The notes: a model not told the origin generated them from the letters alone. Shown: positions 43,077 to 53,789, numbered from the stretch's first letter. The stretch is DNA of 64,000 nt from Arthrobacter jinronghuae (GCF_025244825.1 NZ_CP104263.1:1240001-1304000); one strand, 5' to 3'. Made by a program: numbers and translations.

Positions 43077-44243
43077 TTGACCTCGGTCAACCTTGGAATG
43101 CCAGCTGCACCGCCGCCCACGCTTGCGCCCCGCCGCAAGACCCGCCAGATCAAAGTGGGCTCCGTTGGAGTTGGCTCGGACTCGCCGATCAGCGTTCAGT
43201 CCATGACCACCACCCCCACCACGGACATCAACGCAACCCTGCAGCAGATCGCCGAACTGACGGCGTCCGGTTGCGACATTGTGCGTGTCGCCTGCCCCAG
43301 CGCCGACGATGCTGCCGCACTGCCGATCATCGCGAAGAAGTCCCAGATCCCCGTGATCGCCGACATCCACTTCCAGCCGAAGTATGTCTTCGCCGCGATC
43401 GACGCCGGCTGCGCAGCGGTGCGCGTGAACCCCGGAAACATCCGAAAGTTTGACGACCAGGTCAAGCAGATTGCCAATGCGGCGAAGGACGCCGGCGTCT
43501 CCATCCGCATCGGAGTCAACGCCGGTTCCCTGGACCCGCGGCTGCTGGCCAAGTACGGCAAGGCGACGCCGGAGGCGCTGGTTGAGTCCGCCGTCTGGGA
43601 AGCATCCCTCTTCGAGGAACACGACTTCCACGACTTCAAGATCTCCGTAAAGCACAATGACCCGGTAGTCATGGTGCGTGCCTACGAGCTGCTGGCCGAA
43701 CGCGGCGACTGGCCGCTGCACCTGGGCGTGACCGAAGCCGGTCCGGCCTTCCAGGGCACCATCAAGTCCGCCACCGCTTTCGGGGCGTTGCTGTCCAAGG
43801 GCATCGGCGACACCATCCGCGTGTCCCTCTCCGCTCCTCCGGTAGAGGAGATCAAGGTTGGAAACCAGATCCTGCAGTCGCTGAACCTGCGGCCCCGCAA
43901 GCTTGAGATTGTTTCCTGCCCGTCCTGCGGCCGCGCCCAGGTGGACGTCTACACGCTCGCCGAGCAGGTCACCGCAGGCCTTGAAGGTATGACCATCCCG
44001 CTGCGCGTTGCCGTGATGGGCTGCGTAGTAAACGGACCCGGTGAAGCGCGCGAAGCGGACCTGGGTGTAGCCTCCGGTAACGGCAAGGGCCAGATCTTTG
44101 TCAAGGGTGAGGTCATCAAGACCGTACCCGAAGACCAGATTGTGGAGACCCTCATCGAAGAAGCGATGAGGATCGCAGAAGATATGGGAGAACCCGATGG
44201 CGAGGATGCTGGGACGGGTGGCCCCATGGTTACCGTCAGCTAA
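43077..44243 (+). CDS. ispG: 4-hydroxy-3-methylbut-2-enyl diphosphate synthase (IspG/GcpE)
   Basis: A 388-aa [4Fe-4S] enzyme of the MEP pathway. GGAGG lies five bases before TTG 43077 ([15 protein letters not shown]), which is preferred over ATG 43065. The TIM-barrel part contains [37 protein letters not shown] and ADIHFQPKY. The cluster Cys residues lie in [12 protein letters not shown] and [10 protein letters not shown]. Its end overlaps the GNAT gene by 47 bp. Confidence 0.97.
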   Translation: MTSVNLGMPAAPPPTLAPRRKTRQIKVGSVGVGSDSPISVQSMTTTPTTDINATLQQIAELTASGCDIVRVACPSADDAAALPIIAKKSQIPVIADIHFQPKYVFAAIDAGCAAVRVNPGNIRKFDDQVKQIANAAKDAGVSIRIGVNAGSLDPRLLAKYGKATPEALVESAVWEASLFEEHDFHDFKISVKHNDPVVMVRAYELLAERGDWPLHLGVTEAGPAFQGTIKSATAFGALLSKGIGDTIRVSLSAPPVEEIKVGNQILQSLNLRPRKLEIVSCPSCGRAQVDVYTLAEQVTAGLEGMTIPLRVAVMGCVVNGPGEAREADLGVASGNGKGQIFVKGEVIKTVPEDQIVETLIEEAMRIAEDMGEPDGEDAGTGGPMVTVS

Positions 44244-45102
44244 GCACGATATCCGCAGCGCCTCCTCGAGCGCGGCGCTGCGGATCCTGCGCGACGACGA
44301 CACCGTTGCACTGTGGGATCTGGCCGCCGCTGACCCGGTGGCCAACATCTTTATGCTTTCCCATCTGGAGACTGCCCGGACGGCAGCACCCACCTCGGCG
44401 GGCGGACGGATTGTGGGAGTGTTCGACGGCGGCACGCTGATCGGTGCCTGCTGGTCCGGTGTGAACGTGGTGCCCGTTGGTCTGGACGCCGATACCGGCC
44501 CCGAGGTCGGACAGTATCTGGCCAAGTCGCGGAACCGGTTTTCGTCCATTTTCGGTCCCTCCGAGGCCGTGCTCTCCCTCTGGTCCGAACTTCGGAACGT
44601 TTCCCCGCAGCCGTTCGACGTCCGTCCGGAGCAGCCCCTGCTGCAGATTGCCGAGTCCTCCGATGTCGTTGCGGCGCCGGGGCTGCGTCCTGCACGCCTT
44701 GACGAGCTCGATGTCCTGCTGCCCGCCTGCACGGCCATGTTCGAGGAGGAAGTGGGCTACTCGCCGGTCGCCAACGGAGACCGGCACTATCGGCAGCGGG
44801 TCAAGGGCCTGATTGAACGCCGTCAGTCGCTGGTGGACTTCGACGCCGCCGGCCGGGTGGTGTTCAAGGCCGAGCTCGGTACGGTCTCCAGACAGGCCGT
44901 ACAGGTGCAGGGTGTCTGGATGAATCCGGAATACCGTGGACAGGGGCTGAGCCGGTCCTACATGTCCGCCGTCGTTGACGCCGCACTGGAAGTTGCCCCG
45001 GTTGTCAGCCTGTACGTGAACTCCTATAACGCCCCCGCGCGGGCCACCTATGAGGCCGTCGGCTTCGACCAGGTGGGTACCTTCGCCACCATCCTGTTCT
45101 AA
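44197..45102 (+). CDS. GNAT acetyltransferase with DUF4081-type N-terminal domain
   Basis: A 301-aa protein starting at ATG 44197 inside the end of ispG, with GGGAGA five bases upstream. The N-terminal half ([21 protein letters not shown] and [20 protein letters not shown]) is the DUF4081 region. The C-terminal half is a GNAT domain: [30 protein letters not shown] holds the acetyl-CoA loop, and [21 protein letters not shown] the last helix. This ispG-GNAT pair is conserved in actinobacteria. Substrate unknown. Confidence 0.88.
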   Translation: MARMLGRVAPWLPSAKHDIRSASSSAALRILRDDDTVALWDLAAADPVANIFMLSHLETARTAAPTSAGGRIVGVFDGGTLIGACWSGVNVVPVGLDADTGPEVGQYLAKSRNRFSSIFGPSEAVLSLWSELRNVSPQPFDVRPEQPLLQIAESSDVVAAPGLRPARLDELDVLLPACTAMFEEEVGYSPVANGDRHYRQRVKGLIERRQSLVDFDAAGRVVFKAELGTVSRQAVQVQGVWMNPEYRGQGLSRSYMSAVVDAALEVAPVVSLYVNSYNAPARATYEAVGFDQVGTFATILF

Positions 45103-45284
45103 CCGGGCCCCTGCGCCTGGCCGGCCCGTTCGATGCGGTGTTCCGGATGCCGTAGGCTCTGGGCACGCACTCAGGCACGGGGGAGCAGGTGCAATACGCC
45201 TGGCAGCATGTCTGCCACCCGTCCCGTTGCGAAGGCGCGGGCAGGGACCCTGTCCGCCGACGACGATGTTGGGGGATCAAGAAA

Positions 45285-46139
45285 ATGGTTGCTTTCACCG
45301 CAAAGACCACGAGAGCCGCAGTCCGGAACACCGGATCCCGCTGGGCAGGAGCCGCAGGTGCCGGTCTGGCACTGGCCTTGGTCCTGACCGGCTGCGGAGG
45401 AGGCGATGAGCCTGCCGTCCGGGTCGACGGCTCGGCCGCCACCGCAAGCGAGAAGCCGTCACCGTCGCCTTCGAAACCCGCCAAGCCAGCCAAATCAGCG
45501 AAGGCGTCCCCGTCAGCCACCTCCCCTGCGTCCAAACGGGCCGACGGAAACGGTGCAGGAGCACTCAGCGGCGAGGAATTGGCCGCCGTCCTGAGCGAGC
45601 TGAACACGGACCTGGACATCGGCGGCACCGTGGTGGAAGAAGCACAGCTGAAGCAGTCCACTGCGCAGGGTATGGATGCACTGCAGGACGTCGAGTACAC
45701 ACCCTGCAACCCGACCGAGGGCACCGACCCCATGAAGGCTGTCAGCGAGGCAAGCATGGGTGCCTTGGCTATCGATGGCAACGCCCCGGGCATGCCGGAC
45801 ACGATCTCCGTCCTGAGCTGGGCCAGCGAAGCGCCCGTCGCGGAGGAAATCGAGGTAAGCAGGCGTCAGCTCGAATCCTGCCCGGAGTTCAGCCTGACCG
45901 CCAACGGGCAGACGGTTTCCTCGGTTACCGAAGCCGTGGACATGCCCGCGATCGGAGATGCATCACAGGCCTACGTCACCCGTCAGACCGCGAACGGCAC
46001 CACTCAGACGTCAGTGGTACTGACAGCCTGGTCCGGCACAAACTCGGTCCAGATCACCCTCCACGAGGCCGACCCCCAGGAAAGCGTTCGTTACGTTACT
46101 CCGATCCTCGAAGAGGTATTGGACCGTGTCGAGGGCTAG
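45285..46139 (+). CDS. Secreted lipoprotein 1, DUF/PknH-sensor-like
   Basis: A 284-aa lipoprotein. From ATG 45285 the signal peptide ends in LVLTGC, giving lipid-anchored Cys. A Ser/Pro/Lys-rich linker (~45-95) links to an extracellular domain: LSGEELAAVLSELNTDLDIGG..., VEYTPCNPTEGTDPMK, ESCPEFSLTANGQTV and VTPILEEVLDRVEG. Two Cys in the domain could form a disulfide. It resembles the sensor lipoproteins and PknH-type extracellular domains of actinobacteria. The second lipoprotein downstream shares its layout. Confidence 0.75.
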   Translation: MVAFTAKTTRAAVRNTGSRWAGAAGAGLALALVLTGCGGGDEPAVRVDGSAATASEKPSPSPSKPAKPAKSAKASPSATSPASKRADGNGAGALSGEELAAVLSELNTDLDIGGTVVEEAQLKQSTAQGMDALQDVEYTPCNPTEGTDPMKAVSEASMGALAIDGNAPGMPDTISVLSWASEAPVAEEIEVSRRQLESCPEFSLTANGQTVSSVTEAVDMPAIGDASQAYVTRQTANGTTQTSVVLTAWSGTNSVQITLHEADPQESVRYVTPILEEVLDRVEG

Positions 46140-46151
46140 CGCCGATTTAGG

Positions 46152-46176
46152 GTGAGCCGTGTCACGTGGTTAGGAT
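46152..46176 (+). promoter_or_regulatory. Crp/GlxR-type dyad and -10 before lipoprotein 2
   Basis: GTGA-GCCGTG-TCAC (46152-46165) is a symmetric Crp/GlxR-type dyad; TAGGAT (46171-46176) could be a -10. The start codon is 104 bp downstream of the -10. Confidence 0.4.
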
Positions 46177-46279
46177 TCTCAGTGGACTTCCTATCCGGAA
46201 GTCATGGCACCAATGTCGGCAGCAAAACAAAGAACTGCTGCCGGATTGCGGCCGGAGAAACATCCAAATTGGGGGAAAA

Positions 46280-47011
46280 GTGAAGAAAAGCATTAAGGCC
46301 GGCGCCCTGCTCGTGGCCGGCGTCTTTGTACTTTCGGGCTGCGGCAGCTCTGAGGGATCGTCGGATTCCGGATCGGCTGAGACCAAGTCGGCATCAGCGA
46401 AGCCCACGCCCACCACGCAGGCGGTCGGGGAGAAGCAATACACGGCGGATGAGCTGGAAAAGGCACTCGCTGCGGTCATGAAGGACAAGAATCTGGACGG
46501 CCCGCTCGGCAATGATGAGACGGTGCGCCCGGAAATGATGAACGCCGTTGATCCCCTGGAGGGCATCACCATAGCGCCGGCGTCCTGTGACGTGCTGGCC
46601 TCGACGAACATCAACAAGGTGCTGGACAACGCCTATATTGCAGTCCTGCTGCTCAACGAGACGGATTCACTGACAGTCGTCAGCCACTCCGACCCCGCTG
46701 TCCTGGAAAAGCAGGTCGAGGACAACGACTCGCTGCTGGGCGAATGCGCCCAGTACACCATGGAAGGTCCGGGAGGGCAGGCCACGGTGATCAATAAAGG
46801 CATCGAGGCTTCGACAGACGCGGATACCACCCAGGCCTTCCACTCGATCACATCCAACGGAACCGTCGAGGAAGGCATCACCCAGGTTGCAGGCGCCAGC
46901 GGCACCACGAATATCGCAGCCCGGTTCGTAAATTCTGCCGATCCCGAGGCTTCCGTAGCGGAGGCCGAGGAGCTCATCGACGCGGTGTACGCCGAGCTGG
47001 AAAAGCAGTAA
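46280..47011 (+). CDS. Secreted lipoprotein 2, paralogue of the preceding
   Basis: A 243-aa protein starting at GTG 46280 with GGGGGA upstream. The signal peptide reads [21 protein letters not shown] with lipobox LSGC. A Ser/Glu/Lys linker precedes the domain: [44 protein letters not shown] and a C-terminal [14 protein letters not shown]. Linker, two-Cys layout and start of the domain parallel lipoprotein 1, suggesting tandem duplication and divergence. Extracytoplasmic ligand binding is possible but not shown. Confidence 0.75.
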   Translation: MKKSIKAGALLVAGVFVLSGCGSSEGSSDSGSAETKSASAKPTPTTQAVGEKQYTADELEKALAAVMKDKNLDGPLGNDETVRPEMMNAVDPLEGITIAPASCDVLASTNINKVLDNAYIAVLLLNETDSLTVVSHSDPAVLEKQVEDNDSLLGECAQYTMEGPGGQATVINKGIEASTDADTTQAFHSITSNGTVEEGITQVAGASGTTNIAARFVNSADPEASVAEAEELIDAVYAELEKQ

Positions 47012-47029
47012 CCCCCGCCTCACCCGATA

Positions 47030-47069
47030 CCGGCGGGGCCGGATCTGCACTGCAGGTCCGGCCCCGCCG
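47030..47069 (+). terminator. Terminator hairpin after lipoprotein 2
   Basis: CGGCGGGGCCGGA and TCCGGCCCCGCCG form a 13-bp stem with a TCTGCACTGCAGG loop. There is no T-tract, but the position after the gene fits termination. Confidence 0.7.
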
Positions 47070-47171
47070 CCGTCGTACGCCTGTCCGGCATCGACAGCCG
47101 GGCGCGTTAGATTAGTAGGGCATACATTCTTGAGAGATGCAGCCGACTGGCTGCAGAAACGGATTCCCAGC

Positions 47172-48971
47172 GTGGTCCTTCGACTTTCCACCCTTTTTCT
47201 GCGCACCCTGCGCGAAGACCCGGCCGACGCCGACGTCGCCAGCCACCGGCTCCTGGTCCGTGCCGGCTACATCCGCCGGGCCGCGCCGGGCATCTACTCC
47301 TGGCTGCCGCTGGGCCTGCGGGTGCTGGGCAAGGTCGAGAACATCATCCGTGAGGAAATGGCCGCCATCGGCGCCCAGGAAGTGCACTTCCCCGCGCTGC
47401 TGCCGCGCGAGCCGTACGAGACCTCCAACCGCTGGACGGAATACGGCGAGAACCTGTTCCGGCTGCAGGACCGCAAGGGCGCGGACTACCTGCTGGCACC
47501 GACCCACGAGGAGATGTTCACCCTCCTGGTCAAGGACCTCTACAACTCCTACAAGGACCTCCCGGTGTCCCTGTTCCAGATCCAGACCAAGTACCGCGAC
47601 GAGGCACGGCCGCGCGCCGGTCTGCTCCGCGGCCGCGAGTTCATCATGAAGGACTCCTACTCCTTCGACATGGATGACGAGGGTCTGGACGCCAGCTACC
47701 AGGCGCACCGCGAGGCCTACCTGCGGATCTTCGAGCGCCTGGGCTTGGAAATCGTCGTCGTCTCGGCTGTCTCCGGCGCCATGGGCGGGTCCAAGAGCGA
47801 GGAGTTCCTGCACCCGATGGCCGTGGGTGAAGACACCTATGTGCGCTCGGCCGGCGGCTACGCTGCCAACGTCGAAGCCGTCACCACCGTGGTTCCCGCG
47901 GACATCGACTACACCGGCGCGCCGGAAGCCCGCGTGGTGGACACTCCGGACACCCCCACCATTGAAACCCTCGTGAACGACGTCAACGCCCGCTTCCCGA
48001 GGGAAGCAGGCGAATGGACTGCTGCAGACACCCTGAAGAACGTGGTCCTGGCCGTCACCCTGCCCACCGGTGAACGCCGCATCGTAGTTGTCGGCGTTCC
48101 GGGCGACCGCGCCGTCGACCTCAAGCGCATTGAAGCCAACATCAGCTCCCACGTGGGAATGGGCGGCGAACTGGCCGTCGACGCCGCCACGGACGAAGAC
48201 CTCAAAAAGCACCCCGGCCTGGTCAAGGGCTACATCGGTCCGGGAATCAGCACGGCCGAGCCGGTGCTGGGCACTGAATCCGCCACCGGCCTGCTGTACC
48301 TCGTGGATCCCCGCGTGGTCACCGGCACCAGCTGGATCACCGGCGCCAACGAGTCCGGCAAGCACGTCATCGGCCTGGTCGCCGGCCGCGATTTCACCTG
48401 GGACGGCACCATTGAGGCCGTTGAGGTGCGCGAAGGCGACGAGGCTCCGGACGGCTCGGGCCCGCTCGAAGCGGCCCGCGGCATCGAAATGGGCCACATC
48501 TTCCAGCTCGGCCGCAAGTATGCGGACGCCCTGGGCCTGAAGGTCCTGGACCGCAACGGCAAGCTCGCCACCGTGACCATGGGTTCCTACGGCGTCGGCG
48601 TCACCCGTGCGGTGGCCGCCCTCGCCGAATCACACCACGACGACAAGGGGATCATCTGGCCCCGCGCCGTGGCCCCGGCCGACGTCCACGTGGTTGCCAC
48701 CGGCCGCGGCACCGAGATTTTCGACGCCGCCGCCCAGCTCTCCGAAGAGCTCGAGGCTGCGGGACTGGAAGTTATCTATGACGACCGCCCCAAGGTGTCC
48801 CCGGGTGTGAAGTTCGGCGACGCCGAACTGATCGGCGTCCCGACCATCCTGGTGGTTGGCCGCGGGCTGGCGGACGGCGTCGTGGAAATCAAGGACCGTG
48901 CCACGGGCAACGCCGAGAACGTGCCTGTTGCCGAAGCGGTGGAGTACGTGCGCCGCGCAGCCGGGCTCTAA
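47172..48971 (+). CDS. proS: Prolyl-tRNA synthetase
   Basis: A 599-aa class II synthetase. GTG 47172 gives the usual [15 protein letters not shown] start; TTG 47130 would add 14 residues. Motif 1 lies at [17 protein letters not shown], motif 2 at [30 protein letters not shown], and motif 3 at [17 protein letters not shown] bacterial-type editing (INS) domain occupies ~220-400 ([20 protein letters not shown]). The anticodon-binding domain follows. TANNNT-like TACATT (47123) precedes it. Confidence 0.97.
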   Translation: MVLRLSTLFLRTLREDPADADVASHRLLVRAGYIRRAAPGIYSWLPLGLRVLGKVENIIREEMAAIGAQEVHFPALLPREPYETSNRWTEYGENLFRLQDRKGADYLLAPTHEEMFTLLVKDLYNSYKDLPVSLFQIQTKYRDEARPRAGLLRGREFIMKDSYSFDMDDEGLDASYQAHREAYLRIFERLGLEIVVVSAVSGAMGGSKSEEFLHPMAVGEDTYVRSAGGYAANVEAVTTVVPADIDYTGAPEARVVDTPDTPTIETLVNDVNARFPREAGEWTAADTLKNVVLAVTLPTGERRIVVVGVPGDRAVDLKRIEANISSHVGMGGELAVDAATDEDLKKHPGLVKGYIGPGISTAEPVLGTESATGLLYLVDPRVVTGTSWITGANESGKHVIGLVAGRDFTWDGTIEAVEVREGDEAPDGSGPLEAARGIEMGHIFQLGRKYADALGLKVLDRNGKLATVTMGSYGVGVTRAVAALAESHHDDKGIIWPRAVAPADVHVVATGRGTEIFDAAAQLSEELEAAGLEVIYDDRPKVSPGVKFGDAELIGVPTILVVGRGLADGVVEIKDRATGNAENVPVAEAVEYVRRAAGL

Positions 48972-48976
48972 CCTCA

Positions 48977-49774
48977 GTGGTCTCCGGTCTCGAGGAGGTC
49001 ACGCTTGCCACCATTGCGCTTGTGGTGGTGGCAGGCCTGGCCGCCGGCTGGGTGGATGCAGTGGTGGGCGGCGGCGGGCTGATCCAGCTTCCGGCGCTCC
49101 TCCTCGTACCGGGGATCAGCCCGGTCCAGGCCTTGGCGACCAACAAGTTGGGCTCCATTTTCGGCACCACCACCAGTGCCGTGACCTATTACCGGCGCGC
49201 CCATCCGGACCTTCGGACGGCGCTGCCGATGGCGGGCATCGCCTTGGCCGGGAGCTTCGGCGGGGCCATCCTGGCGGCCTCGCTTCCGTCGTCGGTCTTC
49301 AAGCCCATCATCGTGGTGGCCCTTGTTGCGGTGGCCGTGTTCACCGCCACCAAGCCCACCGTGGGCGAGTTGACGAAGCTGCGCCACACCGGCCGCCGGC
49401 ACTACGGCACCGCGGCCGGCATCGGACTGGTGGTCGGCTTCTACGACGGGCTGATCGGCCCGGGGACCGGCTCATTCCTGATCATTGCCATGGTCGCCCT
49501 GCTCGGGTACAACTTCCTCGCCGCCAGCGCCAAGGCCAAGATCGTGAACATGGCCACCAACCTCGGAGCGCTGGCGTTTTTCCTGCCGAACGGATCGGTG
49601 TTGTGGGGGCTGGGACTGGTGCTCGGCTTCGCCAACATGATCGGCGGCTATCTCGGTGCGCGGATGGCGGTAAAGCAGGGCAGCAAGTTCGTCCGGATAG
49701 TTTTCCTGGTGGTCGTTGCCGCCCTGATCGTCAACCTTGGCCACGACGTCTGGGTGGAGAACATCCGCGGCTAG
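48977..49774 (+). CDS. TSUP (TauE/SafE) family permease
   Basis: A 265-aa membrane protein starting at GTG 48977, five bases after proS, with about eight helices in two repeats. The first repeat is AGLAAGWVDAVVGGGGLIQLPALLL with ALATNKLGSIFGTTTSA, and the second is GLVVGFYDGLIGPGTGSFLIIA with AKIVNMATNLGALAFF. This pattern is typical of TSUP transporters for sulfonates, sulfite or organic acids. The substrate is unknown. Its stop overlaps the convergent kinase gene stop by four bases. Confidence 0.85.
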   Translation: MVSGLEEVTLATIALVVVAGLAAGWVDAVVGGGGLIQLPALLLVPGISPVQALATNKLGSIFGTTTSAVTYYRRAHPDLRTALPMAGIALAGSFGGAILAASLPSSVFKPIIVVALVAVAVFTATKPTVGELTKLRHTGRRHYGTAAGIGLVVGFYDGLIGPGTGSFLIIAMVALLGYNFLAASAKAKIVNMATNLGALAFFLPNGSVLWGLGLVLGFANMIGGYLGARMAVKQGSKFVRIVFLVVVAALIVNLGHDVWVENIRG

Positions 49775-50757
49775 GCCGCGGGCAGCTCCTGCACCGGCGG
49801 AATGCCCGGATGCCGCCGGCCGGTCAGTGCCGATGCCACCCACACGGATCGCTGCGCGTCGCCGTGCTGCCCGTCTCGCACGTAGTCGAGCGCGTTGGTC
49901 ACCTCACGCAGGACGCTCCAGTCCAGGGCCGCATTCCGGTCCAGGCCGGCAGCGGTGCACAGCCCGTCCAGCCGTGCCAGCAGTGCGTCCTCCGGCGCCG
50001 AGGCAGCCAGGTCATGCAGGCGGTTCCACAGCATCGGAGCCACGGCGTACTCGGCCTCTCCGAACACCGCCTGCGGGTCGATGGCCGCGTAGTCCTCGGG
50101 TTGTCCGGGGCGGGCCAGGATGTTGGCATAGTGCAGGTCAGCGTGCACCAGGACGTCCCGGCCGGACCGCCGTCCCACCGCGCCGCGGGTCTGGCAGACC
50201 TCCAGCGCGGCCTCCAGCAGCCAGCGTTCAAACGGACGCCCCAGGGCGTCCCACTCGGCGGGCAGCTCGTCGGAAAGCTGCTCGGCGTGCTCGGCGAGGG
50301 AAGGCACGGCCGCCCAGTGGGGTGAATCGGATTCCGGCAGGCTCAGCCGGCGTACCAGGGAACCCCAGATCCGTACGGCAGCGTCCATGTCCACGGACAG
50401 CAGCGTGCGGTCGGGGTCCAGGCGTTCCAGGACCAGGCAGGTCCCGGCCGCGTCCCGGTCCAGCAGCCGTACGGCCCCTTTGCCGTCCCACAGGGCCAGG
50501 GCAGCAGTCTCGGTGGCTGCCTCCGGATGGGGAAACGGGAACTTCAGCACGGCGGGGCTGCCATCGGCAGAACGCACGGGAAGCACCAGCGCTCCGTGCC
50601 CGTGCCAGGGTGCGGCACCGGGTGGATCCGGAGTGAACCGGAAAGCAGCAAGGCTGGTCTCCACCAGTTCGGGCAGGCCCGCCAGCCAGGTACGGCCGTC
50701 CCTGCTGCCAAGGTAGCGTCGGCGCAGGGCCTCAGGTACGACGACGGCGGGTGCCAT
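49771..50757 (-). CDS. APH(6)/hydroxyurea-type aminoglycoside kinase
   Basis: A 328-aa phosphotransferase. GALVLPVRSADGSPAVLKFP supplies the ATP-binding Lys, VLVHADLHYANILA the catalytic HxDLHxxN loop, and AAIDPQAVFGEAEYAVAPML the metal Asp. This matches the aminoglycoside/hydroxyurea antibiotic-resistance kinase family (APH(6)-like), which phosphorylates streptomycin or hydroxyurea. Chromosomal members often have no proven resistance role. Start ATG 50757. Its convergent end overlaps the TSUP gene. Confidence 0.85.
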   Translation of the reverse strand: MAPAVVVPEALRRRYLGSRDGRTWLAGLPELVETSLAAFRFTPDPPGAAPWHGHGALVLPVRSADGSPAVLKFPFPHPEAATETAALALWDGKGAVRLLDRDAAGTCLVLERLDPDRTLLSVDMDAAVRIWGSLVRRLSLPESDSPHWAAVPSLAEHAEQLSDELPAEWDALGRPFERWLLEAALEVCQTRGAVGRRSGRDVLVHADLHYANILARPGQPEDYAAIDPQAVFGEAEYAVAPMLWNRLHDLAASAPEDALLARLDGLCTAAGLDRNAALDWSVLREVTNALDYVRDGQHGDAQRSVWVASALTGRRHPGIPPVQELPAA

Positions 50758-50835
50758 GCAGTTCTCCTAGGCGGTTGCGGCTACGGTTGCGGCGGGGACG
50801 GCGGCCGCCGGAACGGGGGACTGTGCGCCGGGCAA

Positions 50836-52056
50836 TCAGTTCCACGGCAGATCCTCCGGGACGGCGTCCAGACCGGGAGCAGCGGGGACCATTTCCGCCT
50901 GCAGATACAGTTCCTCTGAGACGGCGGCGAGCCGGCCGATCGCCCAGCCGCGGAGGTCTCCTTCGCTCAACGCCACGAGGTCAGCGTAGACCGCCGGGAA
51001 CTGCTGTTCCAGTGCGGGCAGGGCATCGGCCGGATTCCGCAGGAAACCCGGATCCAGGCGGTAGGCGGCCACCGGAGCAACCGCCGGCAGGCACAAATCG
51101 GGCAGGTAGGCCACAGCGTCCGTGCCGCGGGACTCGTGCGCGGCCATGCGCGTCTGCCACTGCTCACTGCGGGTGGCTGCGGAGGGGTCCTGAGCCAAAG
51201 CGACCTCATAGGCGTAGGCGGCCCCGAATTCCGCGTCAACGGCAGCCTTCAGGGCAGCGGCTGCACTGGGGGCCGCGGAACCGGCTGCCGCGCTGCCGGA
51301 GGGAGTTCCCGCCGCCGAGTCCGCGGTCACTTCTCCGGTGCCGGCATCCGGACAGTTGGACAACCCCTTATCCGTTGCCGGCACGCCGGTCGCTTCGCTT
51401 TCGGCAGCCGGATCTCCGGGGTGCGCGCTGTCAGTCTCCGGCAGGTCCAGTCCGTAAAGGCCGGCGGTGCGGGCGGCCCAGACCTGCTGCGCGGCCCCGG
51501 TCGCAGCCAGCAGGCGTGCCGTGCCGGCGTCCGCCCGCCATGCGGACTGCAGATTGGCCTGTGCCGACGCCGCCAGTGCCTGCACATAGGGTTCGAGGTC
51601 CTTGGCATCCGGCACTTCGGGGGCTCCGGCGGACCGTGCCCCGTCCTTTCCGGCAGTGCCGGAAACATCCAGCGGTTCCTCGAAGCCGTTCCGGGCCGCG
51701 GCCGGTTCCCGCCCGGTGCCGGTCAGCAGGGCAGCCTGATCGCGCAGTCCCTCGGCCTGGGCGAGGAGCTCGGCTGCTCCGGGGTTCTTTCCTGCAGCGG
51801 CCAGCACGCCCGCCTCGGCGGAAAGGCTCCGCGCACTGTTCCGTGCCTCGGTCAGGGCAATCTCCGAAAAGGAACGGGCGCGCTCAGGTGCGTCCCCGGT
51901 GCCGGCCACCAGGCCGAAGCTGAGCACCACGGCTCCCAGTGCGAGGAACAACACAAGACGCCGCGCGCCGGCACCCAAACGGCGGAACCGGCGGGCAGGC
52001 TCGGGCTCGGGTCCGGGGTTTTCCAAGGGCGCATCCACAACAGTCGATGATGTCAC
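50836..52056 (-). CDS. DUF4439-containing membrane-anchored protein
   Basis: A 406-aa protein starting at GTG 52056. One membrane helix (ARRLVLFLALGAVVLSFGLV) lies near residue 45, with the remainder outside. A helical N-terminal region (SARSLSAEAGVLAAAG) is followed by Ser/Ala/Gly-rich linkers. The C-terminal ~130 residues are a ferritin-like DUF4439 domain: AALKAAVDAEFGAAYAYEVA, AHESRGTDAVAYLPDL, LEQQFPAVYADLVALS. No metal-binding Glu/His ladder is evident. Divergent from rimP, where DUF4439 genes are often found in Micrococcaceae. Function unknown. Confidence 0.75.
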   Translation of the reverse strand: MTSSTVVDAPLENPGPEPEPARRFRRLGAGARRLVLFLALGAVVLSFGLVAGTGDAPERARSFSEIALTEARNSARSLSAEAGVLAAAGKNPGAAELLAQAEGLRDQAALLTGTGREPAAARNGFEEPLDVSGTAGKDGARSAGAPEVPDAKDLEPYVQALAASAQANLQSAWRADAGTARLLAATGAAQQVWAARTAGLYGLDLPETDSAHPGDPAAESEATGVPATDKGLSNCPDAGTGEVTADSAAGTPSGSAAAGSAAPSAAAALKAAVDAEFGAAYAYEVALAQDPSAATRSEQWQTRMAAHESRGTDAVAYLPDLCLPAVAPVAAYRLDPGFLRNPADALPALEQQFPAVYADLVALSEGDLRGWAIGRLAAVSEELYLQAEMVPAAPGLDAVPEDLPWN

Positions 52057-52142
52057 GAACGCGCTCTCATCTGCATCGATGCCTCAAGGGCACAGGAATG
52101 TCGGTAGTCTAGGACTACAACAACATCTAGTGGGAGGCAGCT

Positions 52143-52769
52143 ATGGCGGTTCGGCCCAACCCCAAAAAAGACACGTCGTCGGATTACCGCAGGAATGCGA
52201 TGCGTGCAGAAGTAGCCGCGGAGACGCAGCGGCTCAAGAATTACCTGGCCCCCACGGTAGAGATGCAGGATCTGTTCCTCGAGGACATCGAGATCAAACT
52301 GGCCGGTGCCCACCGCACTGTCCACGTCATCGTGGACCTTCCCGAGGACCAGCCCGGAGGCGTCAGCCTCGACAGGATTTCGTCCGCAGCTCAAGTAATT
52401 TCCGAAGCCATGGACAACGATCCGGGCGATGACGGACGTCCCTACAACCTCGAGGTTTCATCCCCGGGGGTTTCCCGTCCCCTCACCGAGCCGCGCCACT
52501 GGCGCCGCAACGTAGGCCGGATGGTGTCCGTTTCCGTTGAGCGCGGGGACGACGTGATGGGACGGCTCATCTCCGTCGAAGACGACGGCATTACGTTGAT
52601 ACCGGAACTCCCGGTTAAGAAAGGGATGAAGGCCAAACAGGGGGACCCGGTCCGCCTGGCATTCGCCGACATCCGCAAGGGGCGCGTTGAAGTTGAATTC
52701 GCCCACCTTGAAGACGACCCGGCAGGCGAGGACGCCCCGGATGATGAAACCACAGCTGAGGAGGCCTAG
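52143..52769 (+). CDS. rimP: Ribosome maturation factor RimP
   Basis: A 208-aa RimP starting at ATG 52143 behind GGGAGG. N-terminal domain EMQDLFLEDIEIKLAGAHRT, then GGVSLDRISSAAQVISEAMD and the PYNLEVSSPGVSRPL signature, then an SH3-like C-terminal domain. It assists 30S maturation. The last 25 residues are an acidic tail. Its stop (TAG) abuts the nusA ATG, as in the conserved rimP-nusA-infB cluster. A long N-terminal extension of ~20 residues is usual here. Confidence 0.95.
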   Translation: MAVRPNPKKDTSSDYRRNAMRAEVAAETQRLKNYLAPTVEMQDLFLEDIEIKLAGAHRTVHVIVDLPEDQPGGVSLDRISSAAQVISEAMDNDPGDDGRPYNLEVSSPGVSRPLTEPRHWRRNVGRMVSVSVERGDDVMGRLISVEDDGITLIPELPVKKGMKAKQGDPVRLAFADIRKGRVEVEFAHLEDDPAGEDAPDDETTAEEA

Positions 52770-53741
52770 ATGGAAATAGATATGAGTGCGCTGAGGCTGC
52801 TGGAACGCGAACGGGAGATCCCCCTGGATCTGCTGGTGCCGACCATTGAGCAGGCTCTGCTGGTTGCCTACCACAAGACCAACGGTGCGCAGGAGCAGGC
52901 GCGGGCGGAACTGGACCGGAAGACCGGTCACGTAACGATCTGGGCCGCTGAGCTCGACGACGACGGAACCGCGGTGGGGGAGTTCGACGACACCCCCGCC
53001 GGCTTCGGCCGGATCGCCGCCAGCACCGCCCGGCAGATCATCCTGCAGCGGCTGCGCGACGTCGAGGATGACAACATCCTGGGCGAGTTCAAGGGCCGTG
53101 AAGGGGAACTGGTCTCCGGCCAGATCCAGCAGGGCAACAACCCGCACATGATCCAGGTGAACCTGGGTTCGGTGGAGGCGCTGCTGCCCCCGCCCGAGCA
53201 GGTTCCGGGGGAGAAGTACCTCCACGGTTCCCGCCTGCGCGCTTTCGTTGTGGATGTGCGCCGCGGATTCAAGGGTCCGTCCATCACGCTCTCCCGCTCT
53301 CACCCCGGCCTGGTCCGCAAGCTTTTCGAACTGGAAGTTCCGGAAATTGCCGACGGAAGCGTCGAAATCGTGGCACTGGCCCGGGAAGCCGGACACCGTT
53401 CCAAGATTGCCGTCAAGGCCAATGTTCCCGGCATCAATGCCAAGGGTGCCTGCATCGGCGAGATGGGTTCCCGCGTACGTGCGGTCATGAACGAACTGCA
53501 TGACGAGAAGATCGACATTGTCGACTTCAGCGAGGACCCGGCGACGTTCATCGCCAACTCCCTCTCGCCGTCGCGCGTTAACTCCGTGACCATTACGGAC
53601 GAAGACATGCGCTCTGCACGCGTGGTGGTCCCCGACTACCAGCTGTCCCTGGCGATCGGCAAGGAAGGCCAGAATGCCCGCCTCGCGGCCAAGCTGACCG
53701 GCTGGCGGATCGATATCGTTTCCGACGCGAAGGCCTCCTAG
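52770..53741 (+). CDS. nusA: Transcription termination/antitermination factor NusA
   Basis: A 323-aa NusA. N-terminal domain ([27 protein letters not shown]), S1 domain ([13 protein letters not shown]...[15 protein letters not shown]), KH1 ([25 protein letters not shown]) and KH2 (NEKIDIV-like [12 protein letters not shown]...[27 protein letters not shown]). The length is short as normal for actinobacteria, lacking acidic C-terminal repeats. Together with YlxR and IF2 it forms the conserved operon. Confidence 0.97.
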   Translation: MEIDMSALRLLEREREIPLDLLVPTIEQALLVAYHKTNGAQEQARAELDRKTGHVTIWAAELDDDGTAVGEFDDTPAGFGRIAASTARQIILQRLRDVEDDNILGEFKGREGELVSGQIQQGNNPHMIQVNLGSVEALLPPPEQVPGEKYLHGSRLRAFVVDVRRGFKGPSITLSRSHPGLVRKLFELEVPEIADGSVEIVALAREAGHRSKIAVKANVPGINAKGACIGEMGSRVRAVMNELHDEKIDIVDFSEDPATFIANSLSPSRVNSVTITDEDMRSARVVVPDYQLSLAIGKEGQNARLAAKLTGWRIDIVSDAKAS

Positions 53742-53789
53742 GCTCCGGTGCCGGAAGCGGATGCAGCGCCGGACAAGAAAGGCGCTAGA

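Noticed and set aside
47071..47171. T-box riboswitch before proS
   Set aside because: No specifier stem or T-box consensus seen; only a GC hairpin and a short leader.
48856..50325. Plus-strand frame running through proS end, TSUP and the kinase gene
   Set aside because: It crosses three good genes in other frames and has no domain.
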